NCBI RefSeq assembly: GCF_020616515.1
Contig: NZ_CP085135.1
Coordinates: 62,001-126,000 of the forward strand
Origin: Mesorhizobium sp. PAMC28654
Lineage (GTDB): Bacteria; Pseudomonadota; Alphaproteobacteria; Rhizobiales; Rhizobiaceae
DNA: 64,000 nt
Direction of reading: 5' to 3'
Position numbers and translations under genes: made by a program. This document shows, piece by piece, positions 34,510 to 43,696 of this stretch. Positions within the stretch are counted from its first letter, which is position 1. Each line of letters opens with the position of its first letter. The notes beneath the pieces are model-generated. The model worked only from the letters and a program-made list of their open reading frames with translations, did no database searches and was not told the origin of the DNA.

Positions 34510-35859
34510 ATGGCCGAGCGTTACCAAAGCTTCGGCCTCGCCACGTCACCGGCAGCACGCGCAGTCACCGCCGATGATGGTGTCGCGATGCTGAAGACCC
34601 GGGAGGCGAAGAAGGACGGCCTGCTCGCATACGGCAATGGCCGCTCCTACGGCGATTCCTGCCAGAACGCGGCAGGCGCCGTCGTCGACATGCGCTCGCT
34701 GAACCGCATCCGCGCCTTCAATCCCGAAACCGGCGTTATCGAGGCCGAGGCCGGGGTTCTCCTGTCCGACATCATTGCGCATGCTGCACCTTACGGCTTC
34801 TTTCCGGCAGTTGTCCCGGGCACCCAGTTCGTCACGCTTGGCGGCGCCATCGCCAACGACGTCCACGGCAAGAACCACCACCGGCGCGGCACGTTCGGCT
34901 GTCATGTCGAATCCTTCGCGTTGCTGCGTTCGGACGGCCGAACATATCGCTGCTCGGCCACCGACCATGCACGCCTGTTCCGCGCGACGATCGGCGGCAT
35001 GGGGCTGACCGGCCTGATCCTGTCGGCCTTGGTCCGCCTGATGCGGGTGCCTTCGCTCGACATCGTCGAGAAGGCGACACCATTTCGCGATCTCGGTGAA
35101 TTCTTCGGCCTTGCCGAGGCCGCCGACCAGGCCAATGAATATGCCGTCGCCTGGATCGACCAGCTTGCCGGCGGCCGCAACAGCGGGCGCGGCCTGTTGT
35201 TCACCGGCAACCATGCCGAGCATGGCTCGCACGTGGCCTCGCACGCAACTGGGGCATTGTCGGTACCGGTCCAGCCGCCGTTCAATGTGCTCAACCGGCC
35301 GTTCCTCACCGCTTTCAATGCAGCGTACCGATGGAAGAAAGGCCGGTCTTCCGCGCCGCGCCATGTCGGTTACCAGGGCTTCTTCTTTCCGCTCGACGGG
35401 GTCCGTGACTGGAATCGGCTTTATGGACCGAAAGGGCTGTTCCAGCACCAGAGCGTCGTGCCGGAAGACACCGCGCGCCAGGTCGTGCCGGCACTGCTCG
35501 CGGCGGCACGAAAGGCCGGGCAAGGCTCGTTCCTGACCGTGCTGAAACGCTTCGGCTCGATCCGTTCGCCGGCTCTGCTGTCGTTTCCCCGGCCGGGGTT
35601 CACGCTGACGCTCGACTTTCCCAACCGGGGCGCACCAACGCTTGCGTTGCTGTCGGAACTCGACCGCATCACCGTGGAAGCCGGCGGCGCGGTCAATCCG
35701 TACAAGGATGCCCGCATGGGCGCCGAAATCCTCGCTTCGTCCTTTCCAGATTGGCAGCGCCTGGAAGCGCTGCGCGATCCCGCCTTCATGTCGAGCTTCT
35801 GGGCACGGACAGCGAAAAGACTCGATGGGCGGCGCGCCGCCGCCGAGGCCGCGGAATAG
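34510..35859 (+). CDS. DprE1-like FAD-dependent oxidase
   Basis: 449 aa, two bases after the UbiA fusion. VAO-type FAD domain with GNGRSYGDSCQNAAGAVVDM near residue 42, PGTQFVTLGGAIANDVHGKNHH near 105 (core VTLGGAIANDVHGKNH) and GGMGLTGLI near 162. The C-terminal part follows the decaprenylphosphoryl-ribose 2-oxidase pattern (NPYKDARM near 400). It would oxidise the 2-hydroxyl of polyprenyl-P-ribose before reduction to the arabinose epimer. A similar sugar-lipid oxidase role is possible. Confidence 0.85.
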   Translation: MAERYQSFGLATSPAARAVTADDGVAMLKTREAKKDGLLAYGNGRSYGDSCQNAAGAVVDMRSLNRIRAFNPETGVIEAEAGVLLSDIIAHAAPYGFFPAVVPGTQFVTLGGAIANDVHGKNHHRRGTFGCHVESFALLRSDGRTYRCSATDHARLFRATIGGMGLTGLILSALVRLMRVPSLDIVEKATPFRDLGEFFGLAEAADQANEYAVAWIDQLAGGRNSGRGLLFTGNHAEHGSHVASHATGALSVPVQPPFNVLNRPFLTAFNAAYRWKKGRSSAPRHVGYQGFFFPLDGVRDWNRLYGPKGLFQHQSVVPEDTARQVVPALLAAARKAGQGSFLTVLKRFGSIRSPALLSFPRPGFTLTLDFPNRGAPTLALLSELDRITVEAGGAVNPYKDARMGAEILASSFPDWQRLEALRDPAFMSSFWARTAKRLDGRRAAAEAAE

Positions 35860-35982
35860 GTAAAATTCGACTTAGTCTTGGTTATCACATTGCTAACCCA
35901 ATGGTTCATTCAAAATATTCTTGTTACTTCACGAAATGTTTGCGGGTTTGCACTAGGACGGTGAAGGGATGAGTGGGAAAAT

Positions 35983-36414
35983 ATGAAATACATTGTCTTC
36001 ATTCTTTTTACGGTCATGACCAACGCCGCCGCGCAGGTGATGCTCAAGCAGGGCATGATGTCGCTCGGGCCGATTTCGTTCGAGGGCGTCAATCCGGCGG
36101 TGAAGCTGTTGCAGATCGTGTTCAGCCCATGGGTTTTCCTCGGGCTCTGCACCTTCGTTATCTCGATGGGATCGCATCTTTATGTGTTGTCCAAGGTCGA
36201 GCTCTCCTTCGCCTATCCGTTTCTCAGCCTTGCCTATGTGGTTGTCGCGATCGTCGCCTATTTTGTCTTCCGCGAGGACCTCAATGGCTGGCGCATCGCC
36301 GGCATCGCCTTCATCTGCTTAGGCACGGTGCTGATTGCGCAGAGCGGGCGCGTGCATGACGAGGAAACGGCTTCTCTTTCGTCCGACAAGATTCACAGCG
36401 AGATCATTCGATGA
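35983..36414 (+). CDS. SMR/EamA-like small membrane transporter (candidate lipid-sugar flippase)
   Basis: 143 aa with four hydrophobic helices: TNAAAQVMLKQGMMSLG near residue 13, FVISMGSHLYVLSKVELSFAYPFLSL mid-protein (core LSKVELSFAYPFLSL), and GIAFICLGTVLIAQ. This pattern fits ArnE/ArnF-type proteins that flip lipid-linked aminoarabinose. A 123-base AT-richer gap precedes it, with no gene. It overlaps the SDR gene by ATGA. Its place in the cluster suggests it flips the polyprenyl-P-sugar to the periplasm. Confidence 0.82.
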   Translation: MKYIVFILFTVMTNAAAQVMLKQGMMSLGPISFEGVNPAVKLLQIVFSPWVFLGLCTFVISMGSHLYVLSKVELSFAYPFLSLAYVVVAIVAYFVFREDLNGWRIAGIAFICLGTVLIAQSGRVHDEETASLSSDKIHSEIIR

Positions 36415-37418
36415 GACATGTGATTTTCGGCGGCGACGGTTTCGTCGGCCGCCACCTGGCTCCCAAACTGCTGGTCGACGGCGAGGATGTGGTCGTCGCC
36501 GATATCGTCAAGAGCGACCTGCCGCATTACCGCAACGTCCGCTTCGTTCAGTGCGACGTCACCGATCCTGCCTCGGTCGACTCGGTCGGACTGAAGACCG
36601 ACGACATGGTCTACAATCTGTCGGCAAAAATGCTGTCGCCGATCCAGGTGCGCGCCAAGCGGCACGACTTCTTCTTCCCTGTCAATTTCCATGGCACCGA
36701 GCACATCATGCAGGCCATGGACAGAGCCGGCGCATCGAAGCTCGTGCATTACACGACCGACATGATCTACGGTCATACGGTGACGCAGCCGATGACCGAG
36801 GAGCATCCGGTCGCGCCGCTTGGCGAGTATGGCTGGTCGAAGCAGAAGACCGAGGAACTGGCGGCCGAATGGCGCAAGCGCGGCATGTCGATCTCGCTGT
36901 TTCGTCCGCGCCTGATCATCGGCCCAGGTCGGCTCGGCATCCTGGAAAAGCTGTTCAAGCTGATCGACTGGAGTTTTCCCGTGCCGATGATCGGCTCGGG
37001 CAGGAACCCCTACCAGTTCATCTCGGTGTTCGACTGCGCCGAGGCCGCGCGCGCCGCCTGGAAAGCCGGTGTGCCCAACGAGGCCTATAATCTCGGTTCG
37101 CTCAATCCGCCGCCGGTCAAGAAATTGCTCGGCGACCTGATCAGGCATGCCGGTTCGAAGTCGATCCTGGTCCCGACGCCGGGCTGGGCGGTCAAGCGGA
37201 CGCTCGACCTGCTCGATCTGATGAACATGCCGATCATGGATCCGGAACAATATCTGATCGCCGACGAGGAATGCGTGCTCGACGTGTCCAAGGCCGAGCG
37301 CCAGCTTGGCTGGGTGCCGCAATATCGCGACGAGGACATGCTGATCGCCGCCTACAGCGAATACCGGGCCAAGAAGGCCGGCCATGCTGTCGCCACCAAA
37401 CACGTACCCGCCGAATAA
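36411..37418 (+). CDS. extended SDR: NAD-dependent epimerase/dehydratase
   Basis: 335 aa. The NAD-binding motif FGGDGFVGRHL is at residue 5, the extended-SDR catalytic YGWSK near 140 and RPRLIIGPGRLGIL near 165. It acts on a nucleotide or lipid-linked sugar. If the cluster makes polyprenyl-P-arabinose, this could replace the classical DprE2 reductase, though it is longer than DprE2 and of the extended type, so it may instead make another sugar. Coupled to the flippase-like gene. Confidence 0.87.
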   Translation: MRHVIFGGDGFVGRHLAPKLLVDGEDVVVADIVKSDLPHYRNVRFVQCDVTDPASVDSVGLKTDDMVYNLSAKMLSPIQVRAKRHDFFFPVNFHGTEHIMQAMDRAGASKLVHYTTDMIYGHTVTQPMTEEHPVAPLGEYGWSKQKTEELAAEWRKRGMSISLFRPRLIIGPGRLGILEKLFKLIDWSFPVPMIGSGRNPYQFISVFDCAEAARAAWKAGVPNEAYNLGSLNPPPVKKLLGDLIRHAGSKSILVPTPGWAVKRTLDLLDLMNMPIMDPEQYLIADEECVLDVSKAERQLGWVPQYRDEDMLIAAYSEYRAKKAGHAVATKHVPAE

Positions 37419-37455
37419 TGGGACGGCCGAATACAGGCCAATTGGAGATTTTGTA

Positions 37456-38928
37456 ATGACCGTCATGGCCAAACCCGACCACACGAGCGCGCGCACCATG
37501 GTCAGCGCGCCGGCTCTGTCGCCCGCAACCATCGCCAAGCCTGACCTGATCAGCGTCGAGCAGGCGAAGGCCATGGACGTCGCTCGCATGACCGACCTGT
37601 TCAAGGCGCACCTGAACCCCGGCCAGCTGCATTTCATGAAGCTGCTCGGCTTCCACAAGATCAAGATCGAGCGCGCCGAGGGAATGTTCTACATCGACCA
37701 GAGCGGCCGCAAGATCCTCGACTTTTTCGGCGGCTTTGGATCGCTGGCCTTCGGCCACAACCATCCGCGCATCCTCGAAGCGCGCAGGAAATTCCAGGAA
37801 GAAAGGCGCCAGGAAATCGCCATCGCCTTCATGTCGCAATACGCGGCCGCATTGGCGCACAACCTCGCGAAGTGCTCGCCCGGTGATCTCGACATGGTGT
37901 TCCTTGGCTCATCCGGCTCGGAAGCCATGGAAGCAGCGGTGAAGCTCGCCGAGCGCGCGGCCGGCCCGAAGCGGCCGAAAGTCGTCTATGCCGAGAATTC
38001 CTTCCACGGCAAGACCAAGGGCGTTCTGGGCATCACCGATGGCCAGCTCTACCGCGCCGACTTCAAGATGGCCGACAATACCGTCCGCATTCCCTTCGCC
38101 GACATCGGAGCGGTCGAGCGCCTGTTTCGCTCTGACCCGGAGATCGGCGTCATCGTGCTTGAAACCATCCAGGGCGGTGGCGGCATCATCCAGGCGCCGG
38201 CCGAATACTGGCAGAAACTGCGCGCGCTCTGCGATCAGTTTGGCGTGCTGTGGGTGGCCGATGAAGTGCAGTGCGGCTATGGCCGCTCCGGCCGCTTCTA
38301 TGCCTTCGAGCATTATGGTGTCATTCCGGATGTGACCGCGCTGGCCAAGTCGCTGGGCGGCGGCAAGGCGGCCGTCGGCGCGATGATCGCGCGTCGCGAA
38401 GTCTACATGAAGGCCTATGGTACGCCGAAGACGGCGATGATCCATGCCATGGCGACCTTCGGCGGCATGGGTGAGGCCTGCGTCACGTCGATCGAGGCGC
38501 TGAACGTGCTTTATGACGAGGGGCTGATCGACAACGCCGCCGTCACCGGCGACTACCTGCTGCAGCGCCTGCAGGCGCTCAAGGAGAAGTATCCGAAGAT
38601 CATCAAGGATGTTCGCGGCAAGGGATTTATGGTCGGGCTGGAGTTCCACGACTTCTCGCAGACCTTGCCGATGGTGCTGCGGCCCATCGTCAGCGTGCTC
38701 GACGACAAGCTCAAGGGCTCGCTGTCGGGCTTCGTCGGGGCGCTGTTTCTGCGCGATTACGACGTGCTCGTCGCCTTCACCGAATACAACCGCAACGTCA
38801 TCCGTCTCGAACCGCCGCTGATCTGCCAGCGCGAGCATGTCGACCGCTTCGTCGATGCCTTCGACAGCCTGTTGTCGCGTGGCATCGTGTCGATCGTGAA
38901 GGATTTCGTCAAAAGCCAAGTCCGCTAA
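37456..38928 (+). CDS. class-III PLP aminotransferase
   Basis: 490 aa from the ATG at 37456 after TTGGAGA. Fold features are FGGFGSLAFGHNHP near residue 95, GSSGSEAMEAAVKLA near 153, WVADEVQCGYGRSG near 270 and the PLP lysine in ALAKSLGGGKAAVGAMI near 300. The family transfers amino groups between omega-amino or amino acids and keto acids. Within a glycan cluster it could make an amino sugar or an amino acid for decorating a glycan or lipid. Unusually long N-terminal extension (about 60 residues). Confidence 0.88.
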   Translation: MTVMAKPDHTSARTMVSAPALSPATIAKPDLISVEQAKAMDVARMTDLFKAHLNPGQLHFMKLLGFHKIKIERAEGMFYIDQSGRKILDFFGGFGSLAFGHNHPRILEARRKFQEERRQEIAIAFMSQYAAALAHNLAKCSPGDLDMVFLGSSGSEAMEAAVKLAERAAGPKRPKVVYAENSFHGKTKGVLGITDGQLYRADFKMADNTVRIPFADIGAVERLFRSDPEIGVIVLETIQGGGGIIQAPAEYWQKLRALCDQFGVLWVADEVQCGYGRSGRFYAFEHYGVIPDVTALAKSLGGGKAAVGAMIARREVYMKAYGTPKTAMIHAMATFGGMGEACVTSIEALNVLYDEGLIDNAAVTGDYLLQRLQALKEKYPKIIKDVRGKGFMVGLEFHDFSQTLPMVLRPIVSVLDDKLKGSLSGFVGALFLRDYDVLVAFTEYNRNVIRLEPPLICQREHVDRFVDAFDSLLSRGIVSIVKDFVKSQVR

Positions 38929-38945
38929 AGAGAAGTTCACTAAGC

Positions 38946-40178
38946 ATGCTGACCAAGCCCCCCGCTCCCAGGAATCCACTCGACCGGCTCACCTTGGCCG
39001 GTCTGGCATGGGGCGAGGGAACCTATGCGCGGCTGGCAGCACCGATCGGCGCGGCGGCCTTCGCGCTCTACATTCTCCTGACGGCATTCACGGCGTGGGT
39101 TCTGCCCGACACCAACTGGGACATGCTGCCCTATCTCGCTGTCGCCGAGGAGGGCACCTATCCCGATCCGCAGGCCTTGCATGATTACGCCTACAGCACG
39201 GTGAAGGCCGGCGTTTCGGCTGGCGACTATGCGGCGCTGACCGACGATGGCGGCGGCTTCCGCAGTCATATGACGTCGAATGCCGCCGATTTCCATTCGC
39301 TGCTCGGCATGTACCGGATCAAGTTCCTCTATGCCGAGATACTGTCGACGCTGAGCTCGGTGATGTCGCCGGTCGAGGCAATGCGGATCGTCTCGGTGTT
39401 TTCGGTGCTGCTGTTCGGCGCGATCACCCTGTGGTGGTTGCGCTCCGAGGGCGCGCTGGCGCTGGCGCCCGTTGTCGCCGCGGTGCTGATCATGGCCGAT
39501 TTTGGTGAAGCGGCGCGGGCCTCGACGCCGGACCTGCTGTGCTCGGCGCTGTTTCTCGCCGGGCTCTATGCCTATGTCCGCGGTCGCGAGGTGGCTACGG
39601 CGATCCTGCTTTTCCTCGCCTTCATGGCGCGGCCGGACAACATTGTCTTTCTTGCCATCTTCGCCGTTCTGCTCATTGCCTACCGGCAGAAGGCCTGGGG
39701 CGCGCTGGCCGGTTTTGCCGCCTCCTTCGTCGCCTATTTCGCCATCTCGCACTGGGCGCATCATCCGGGCTGGTGGCCGCATCTGTGGTTCTCCAGCATC
39801 GAGCAGCACTACAATATGAATAACTTCCACCCGGCGTTCTCGGTCACCGCCTATCTCAGGGCCTTTGCCACCTCCCTCCTGCGTGCTGTCAGCATGAACA
39901 GCTGGGTTGGCGTCTCGGTGCTGGCGCTGGCGGGATGGTATACGGCCAGCCGCGCCGGCTTCCGGCTCGACCGCCGCGGCGGCATTTTGTTCGCCGCGCT
40001 GGTGCTCGGGGTGTTGGCCAAGTTCACAGTTTTTCCGATCCACGACACGCGCATCTATTTTCCTAACCTGATCCCGCCCTTCCTGCTGCTGGTTGGTCCC
40101 TTGATGGCGCTGTGGTCATCCCTGGGGCACGGCGAACGCCGCGTTGGCTTACACGTCATTCCCGGAGACAAGCCATGA
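38946..40178 (+). CDS. polytopic membrane protein, GT-C glycosyltransferase-like
   Basis: 410 aa with about nine hydrophobic helices. The first extracytoplasmic loop contains TNWDMLPYLAVAEEG near residue 57, which has the acidic placement used by GT-C enzymes that take polyprenyl-phosphate sugars. FHSLLGMYRIKFLYAE near 118 and HDTRIYFPNLIPP near 365 are further features. There is no strong family signature, so the call rests on topology and context. It would add the lipid-linked pentose to a periplasmic acceptor. It overlaps the FkbM gene by ATGA. Confidence 0.65.
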   Translation: MLTKPPAPRNPLDRLTLAGLAWGEGTYARLAAPIGAAAFALYILLTAFTAWVLPDTNWDMLPYLAVAEEGTYPDPQALHDYAYSTVKAGVSAGDYAALTDDGGGFRSHMTSNAADFHSLLGMYRIKFLYAEILSTLSSVMSPVEAMRIVSVFSVLLFGAITLWWLRSEGALALAPVVAAVLIMADFGEAARASTPDLLCSALFLAGLYAYVRGREVATAILLFLAFMARPDNIVFLAIFAVLLIAYRQKAWGALAGFAASFVAYFAISHWAHHPGWWPHLWFSSIEQHYNMNNFHPAFSVTAYLRAFATSLLRAVSMNSWVGVSVLALAGWYTASRAGFRLDRRGGILFAALVLGVLAKFTVFPIHDTRIYFPNLIPPFLLLVGPLMALWSSLGHGERRVGLHVIPGDKP

Positions 40179-40933
40179 GTTCCGTTCCCGGCCTGGCGCG
40201 CATTGCCCTGTCGCTAGGTCTCCCCAAGAGCCTGCTCGATCGCGGCCCATCACTGCGCGGCACGAAATTCCTGGCAAGGGCAGCGTTGAAGGCGCGGCTC
40301 AGTGGGGCAGGGCAGCCGTTCCAGATGGTCAATGTCGGCGCCTGCGATGGCGCGCTTTTCGATGATGTGACGCCGTGGCTGCATCGCATCCCGCGAGCAC
40401 GCGCAGTGCTGGTCGAGCCGATCCCGTACAATCAGAAGCGGCTGCGCGCCAACTATCCCGACACGAACCGCTTCATTATCGAGCCGGTGGCCGTGACGAA
40501 GACAAAGGGAACGATCACCGTTCACACCTTCGATGCCGCCGCGCTCGAGGCCGGCACGTTGCCGATCGAGTTCATCGGCTGCTCGTCGGTCACCGACACC
40601 AACCTGATGTCGGGCAAGAATGCCTGGGGTGAAGAAGACACTGACTTCAACAAGTTCGCTCCGCATCTCAAGGACATCGAGGTGCCGTCGGAAACCCTGC
40701 AGACGCTGCTCGACCGCAACGGCATCAGCCATATCGACGCCTTCCTCGTCGATTGCGAGGGCGCCGACTGGATCGTCTTCGAACAGCTCGACCTCAAGCG
40801 CTATCGTCCGGGCATGATCAAGATTGAAGTCGGCGCGCTGCCCGCCCCGGAGATCGGCCAGGTCGTGGTCAAGCTCAAGACCGCCGGCTACCAGGTCGGC
40901 CTCCAGGCGGAAGACATCTGGGCTTTCGCCTGA
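40175..40933 (+). CDS. FkbM-family SAM methyltransferase
   Basis: 252 aa from the ATG at 40175, coupled to the membrane protein by a 4-base overlap. The SAM motif MVNVGACDGALFDDV is near residue 50, VLVEPIPYNQKRL near 78 and DAFLVDCEGADW near 188, the FkbM pattern. Members O-methylate sugars or glycan termini. It closes the seven-gene cluster and fits a final modification of the surface glycan. Confidence 0.88.
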   Translation: MSSVPGLARIALSLGLPKSLLDRGPSLRGTKFLARAALKARLSGAGQPFQMVNVGACDGALFDDVTPWLHRIPRARAVLVEPIPYNQKRLRANYPDTNRFIIEPVAVTKTKGTITVHTFDAAALEAGTLPIEFIGCSSVTDTNLMSGKNAWGEEDTDFNKFAPHLKDIEVPSETLQTLLDRNGISHIDAFLVDCEGADWIVFEQLDLKRYRPGMIKIEVGALPAPEIGQVVVKLKTAGYQVGLQAEDIWAFA

Positions 40934-41014
40934 GCTGGCCTTTCCGGGTGGAAAGAGAGCCACCCCAGGCGGGACGTGAAGCATTCCTCCATCTGGTCGC
41001 TCGGCTTTTTGCCA

Positions 41015-41024
41015 ATGTCGCAAA
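41015..41024. promoter_or_regulatory. shared 10-mer box (ATGTCGCAAA) upstream of the third FAD-GcvT gene
   Basis: The box is the reverse complement of TTTGCGACAT, found exactly at 53357-53366 and 62551-62560. Here it lies 67 bases before the start codon, with a TTTTTGCC half-site just upstream that makes a looser TTTGC...GCAAA dyad. Candidate operator for the GlxA-type regulator at 52.3 kb. Confidence 0.5.
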
Positions 41025-41091
41025 CAGGCTTCAATCGCGCCACCGCTCCGCCCTATAGTCCGCCCGCAAAACCGCTTTGGAGTCGTGGGCA

Positions 41092-43653
41092 ATGGCAGGG
41101 TTTCCGGAAAAGGCGAAGGTCGTCATCATCGGCCTGGGTGGGATTGTCGGCGCATCGATCGCCCACCACCTGATCGAGCGCGGCTGGGATGACATCGTCG
41201 GCATCGACAAATCCGGCATCCCGACCGACATCGGCTCGACGGCGCACGCCTCCGACTTCTGCTACACGACCAGCCATGATTTCCTGTCCTGCTGGACGAC
41301 GCTCTACTCCATCGATTTCTACGAGAAGATGGGCCATTACGCCCGCGTCGGCGGCCTCGAAGTCGCTCGCGTCGGCGATGACGGTCGCATGGACGAGATC
41401 AAGCGCAAGATCGCTTCGGCGAAGGCTTTTGGCACGCGCGCACGGCTGATCGAACCGGCCGAGATCAAGGAAAAGTTTCCGCTGATCGAGGAGCATCTTG
41501 TACAAGGCGGCCTGTGGGATCCCGATGCCGGTCTCGTCATTCCGCGCTCACAGACCGTCGCCGGCAAGCTGGTCGACCAGGCGGAAGCTTCGGGCAAGCT
41601 GAAATCCTTCGCCAATACGCCGGCCAGGTCGCTCATCGTCAAGGATGGCCGCATTACCGGCGTGGTGACCGATCGCGGCACCATCGAGGCCGACTATGTC
41701 ATCGTCTGCGCCGGCATCTGGGGCCGGCTGATCGCGGAGATGGTTGGCGAGGACCTGCCGGTCATGCCGATCGACCATCCGCTCACCTTCTTCGGCCCCT
41801 ACAACGAGTTCGCTGGGACGGGCAAGGAGATCGGCTGGCCGCTGCTGCGCGACCAGGGCAATTCGGCCTATATGCGCGACACCGGCGATCCCAAGACCGC
41901 CGAGGGCGGACAGATCGAATGGGGCTATTACGAAGAGACCAATCCGCGCCTTTGCCACCCGCGCGACCTGTTGGAGAAGGACCAGGCCCGGCTTTCGCCA
42001 TCGCAGCGCGACCTCGACATGGAGCAGATCCTGGCGCCGCTAGAGCGCGCCATGGAACTGACGCCGATCCTGGGCGAACTCGGCTACAATGAGAGCCACT
42101 CCTTCAACGGCCTGCTGCAGGTAACGGCGGATGGCGGCCCGTCCATGGGCGAGAGCCAGAAGGTACGGGGCCTATGGTATGCCGTTGCCATCTGGGTCAA
42201 GGACGGCCCGGGCATGGGCAAGCTCATTGCCGACTGGATGACGGACGGCCGCACCTCGATCGATCATCACGCCATCGACTATGCGCGCTTCTATCCGCAC
42301 CAGACCAAGGAGCAGTTCATCTGGGATCGCTGCACCGAGACGGCGATGAAGGTCTACAATCCGGCGGTGCATCCGCGCGAGCCGTTCTCCAAGGGCCGCA
42401 ACATCCGGCGCTCGCCGTTCTGGGAGCGTGAGAAGGAACTCGGCGGCTATTTCATGGAACTTGGCGGCTGGGAGCGCGCGCATGGCTATGCCGCCAACGA
42501 GCATCTCCTGGAGAAGTACGGCAACCGCGTGCCGGTGCGCGAGAACGAGTGGGACAACCGCCATTTCTGGCGGGTTTCCAATGCCGAACACCTCGCCATG
42601 AGCGAGGATTGCGGCATCGTCAACCTGTCGCATTTCGCCATGTACGACGTCGAGGGCCCTGATCACGTCGCGTTGCTGGAATGGCTCTGCGCGGCCAAGA
42701 TCGGCGGTGACAACAATATCGGCAAGGGCATCTACACCCACTTCCTCGACGAGGAAGGCATGGTGCGCGCCGACTTTACCGTCATCCGCATGGCCGACCG
42801 CTGCCGTTTGATCGACGGTGCTGACGCCGGACCGCGCGACTTCCAGTACATGCGCCGCACCGCGCAGGACAAAGGGTTCGACGTCACCATCACCGACGTG
42901 ACGGAGAAATTCGTCACCATCGGCATCTGGGGTCCGAACGGGCGGGCGACCCTGCAGAAGGTGGTCGAGAATCCGGACGGGCTTTCGCTCGAAAACTTCC
43001 CCTTCGCGGCGATCAAGCCGGTTCGGATCGGCGGCAAGGATGTCACCGCTTTCCGCATCTCCTATGTCGGCGAGCAGGGCTGGGAACTGCACATGCGCTA
43101 CGAGGACGGCCTCGCCGTCTGGGACGCGCTGCGCTCGACCGGCGTGATGCCCTTCGGCGTCGAGACCTATGCCAACACGCGCCGCATGGAAAAGAGCCTG
43201 CGCCTGCAGAACGCCGACCTTCTGACCGAGTACAATCTGCTCGAAGCCGATCTTGCACGTCCGAAGGTCAAGGAGAATGATTTCTGCGGCAAGGCCAAGC
43301 ACGTTGAGTATCGCGCCCGCGAGCACCAGCCGGCGATGCTGTGCACGCTGGTGATGACCGACAATATCGATGCGAAGGGCGTGGCCCGTTATCCCGTTGG
43401 CATCATGCCGGTGATGGACCCCAAGACCGGCGAAACGCTGGTCGACGAACTCGGCCGCCGGTCGTTCACGACCTCGATGGCCTACGGCCCGACCATCGGC
43501 AAGAACATCGGTCTTGCCTACCTGCCGTGGGCCCATGCCCAGGAAGGCCGCAAGTTCGCCATCGAGTATTTCGGCGAGACGTATCCGGTTGAGGTCGCGG
43601 CTGTCGGCTACAAGCCGCTCTACGATCCGGAGAACCTCAAGCCGCGCAGCTGA
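41092..43653 (+). CDS. divergent FAD-dependent dehydrogenase with GcvT domain
   Basis: 853 aa from the ATG at 41092 after TTGGAGTCG. Same two-part plan as the dehydrogenases at 8.6 and 13.1 kb, but the flavin motif is VIIGLGGIVGASIAHHLIERG and the usual STWHAAG reads GSTAHASDFC, keeping His52 in a changed setting. The C-terminal GcvT half shows YVGEQGWELHMRYEDG near 655 and METYANTRRMEKSLR-like folate-site residues (core NTRRMEKSL). It probably demethylates a different N-methyl compound and makes methylene-THF. Single gene between the glycan cluster and a hairpin, with a shared regulatory box upstream. Confidence 0.83.
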   Translation: MAGFPEKAKVVIIGLGGIVGASIAHHLIERGWDDIVGIDKSGIPTDIGSTAHASDFCYTTSHDFLSCWTTLYSIDFYEKMGHYARVGGLEVARVGDDGRMDEIKRKIASAKAFGTRARLIEPAEIKEKFPLIEEHLVQGGLWDPDAGLVIPRSQTVAGKLVDQAEASGKLKSFANTPARSLIVKDGRITGVVTDRGTIEADYVIVCAGIWGRLIAEMVGEDLPVMPIDHPLTFFGPYNEFAGTGKEIGWPLLRDQGNSAYMRDTGDPKTAEGGQIEWGYYEETNPRLCHPRDLLEKDQARLSPSQRDLDMEQILAPLERAMELTPILGELGYNESHSFNGLLQVTADGGPSMGESQKVRGLWYAVAIWVKDGPGMGKLIADWMTDGRTSIDHHAIDYARFYPHQTKEQFIWDRCTETAMKVYNPAVHPREPFSKGRNIRRSPFWEREKELGGYFMELGGWERAHGYAANEHLLEKYGNRVPVRENEWDNRHFWRVSNAEHLAMSEDCGIVNLSHFAMYDVEGPDHVALLEWLCAAKIGGDNNIGKGIYTHFLDEEGMVRADFTVIRMADRCRLIDGADAGPRDFQYMRRTAQDKGFDVTITDVTEKFVTIGIWGPNGRATLQKVVENPDGLSLENFPFAAIKPVRIGGKDVTAFRISYVGEQGWELHMRYEDGLAVWDALRSTGVMPFGVETYANTRRMEKSLRLQNADLLTEYNLLEADLARPKVKENDFCGKAKHVEYRAREHQPAMLCTLVMTDNIDAKGVARYPVGIMPVMDPKTGETLVDELGRRSFTTSMAYGPTIGKNIGLAYLPWAHAQEGRKFAIEYFGETYPVEVAAVGYKPLYDPENLKPRS

Positions 43654-43659
43654 TTGCGG

Positions 43660-43696
43660 GGATTTGGGTGTAACCGCAGCGGTTGCACCCAAATCC
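43660..43696. terminator. bidirectional terminator-like hairpin between convergent genes
   Basis: GGATTTGGGTG (43660-43670) pairs with CACCCAAATCC (43686-43696), and an inner ACCGC/GCGGT pairing extends it. The right arm ends on the stop codon of the minus-strand gene. There is no long T-run, so termination strength is uncertain. It may also be a dispersed hairpin, since the GCAGC loop resembles other elements here. Confidence 0.55.

Noticed and set aside
32987..34558. 523-codon minus-strand frame opposite the UbiA fusion
   Set aside because: Same shadow effect; the opposite strand carries the well-supported HAD-UbiA protein.
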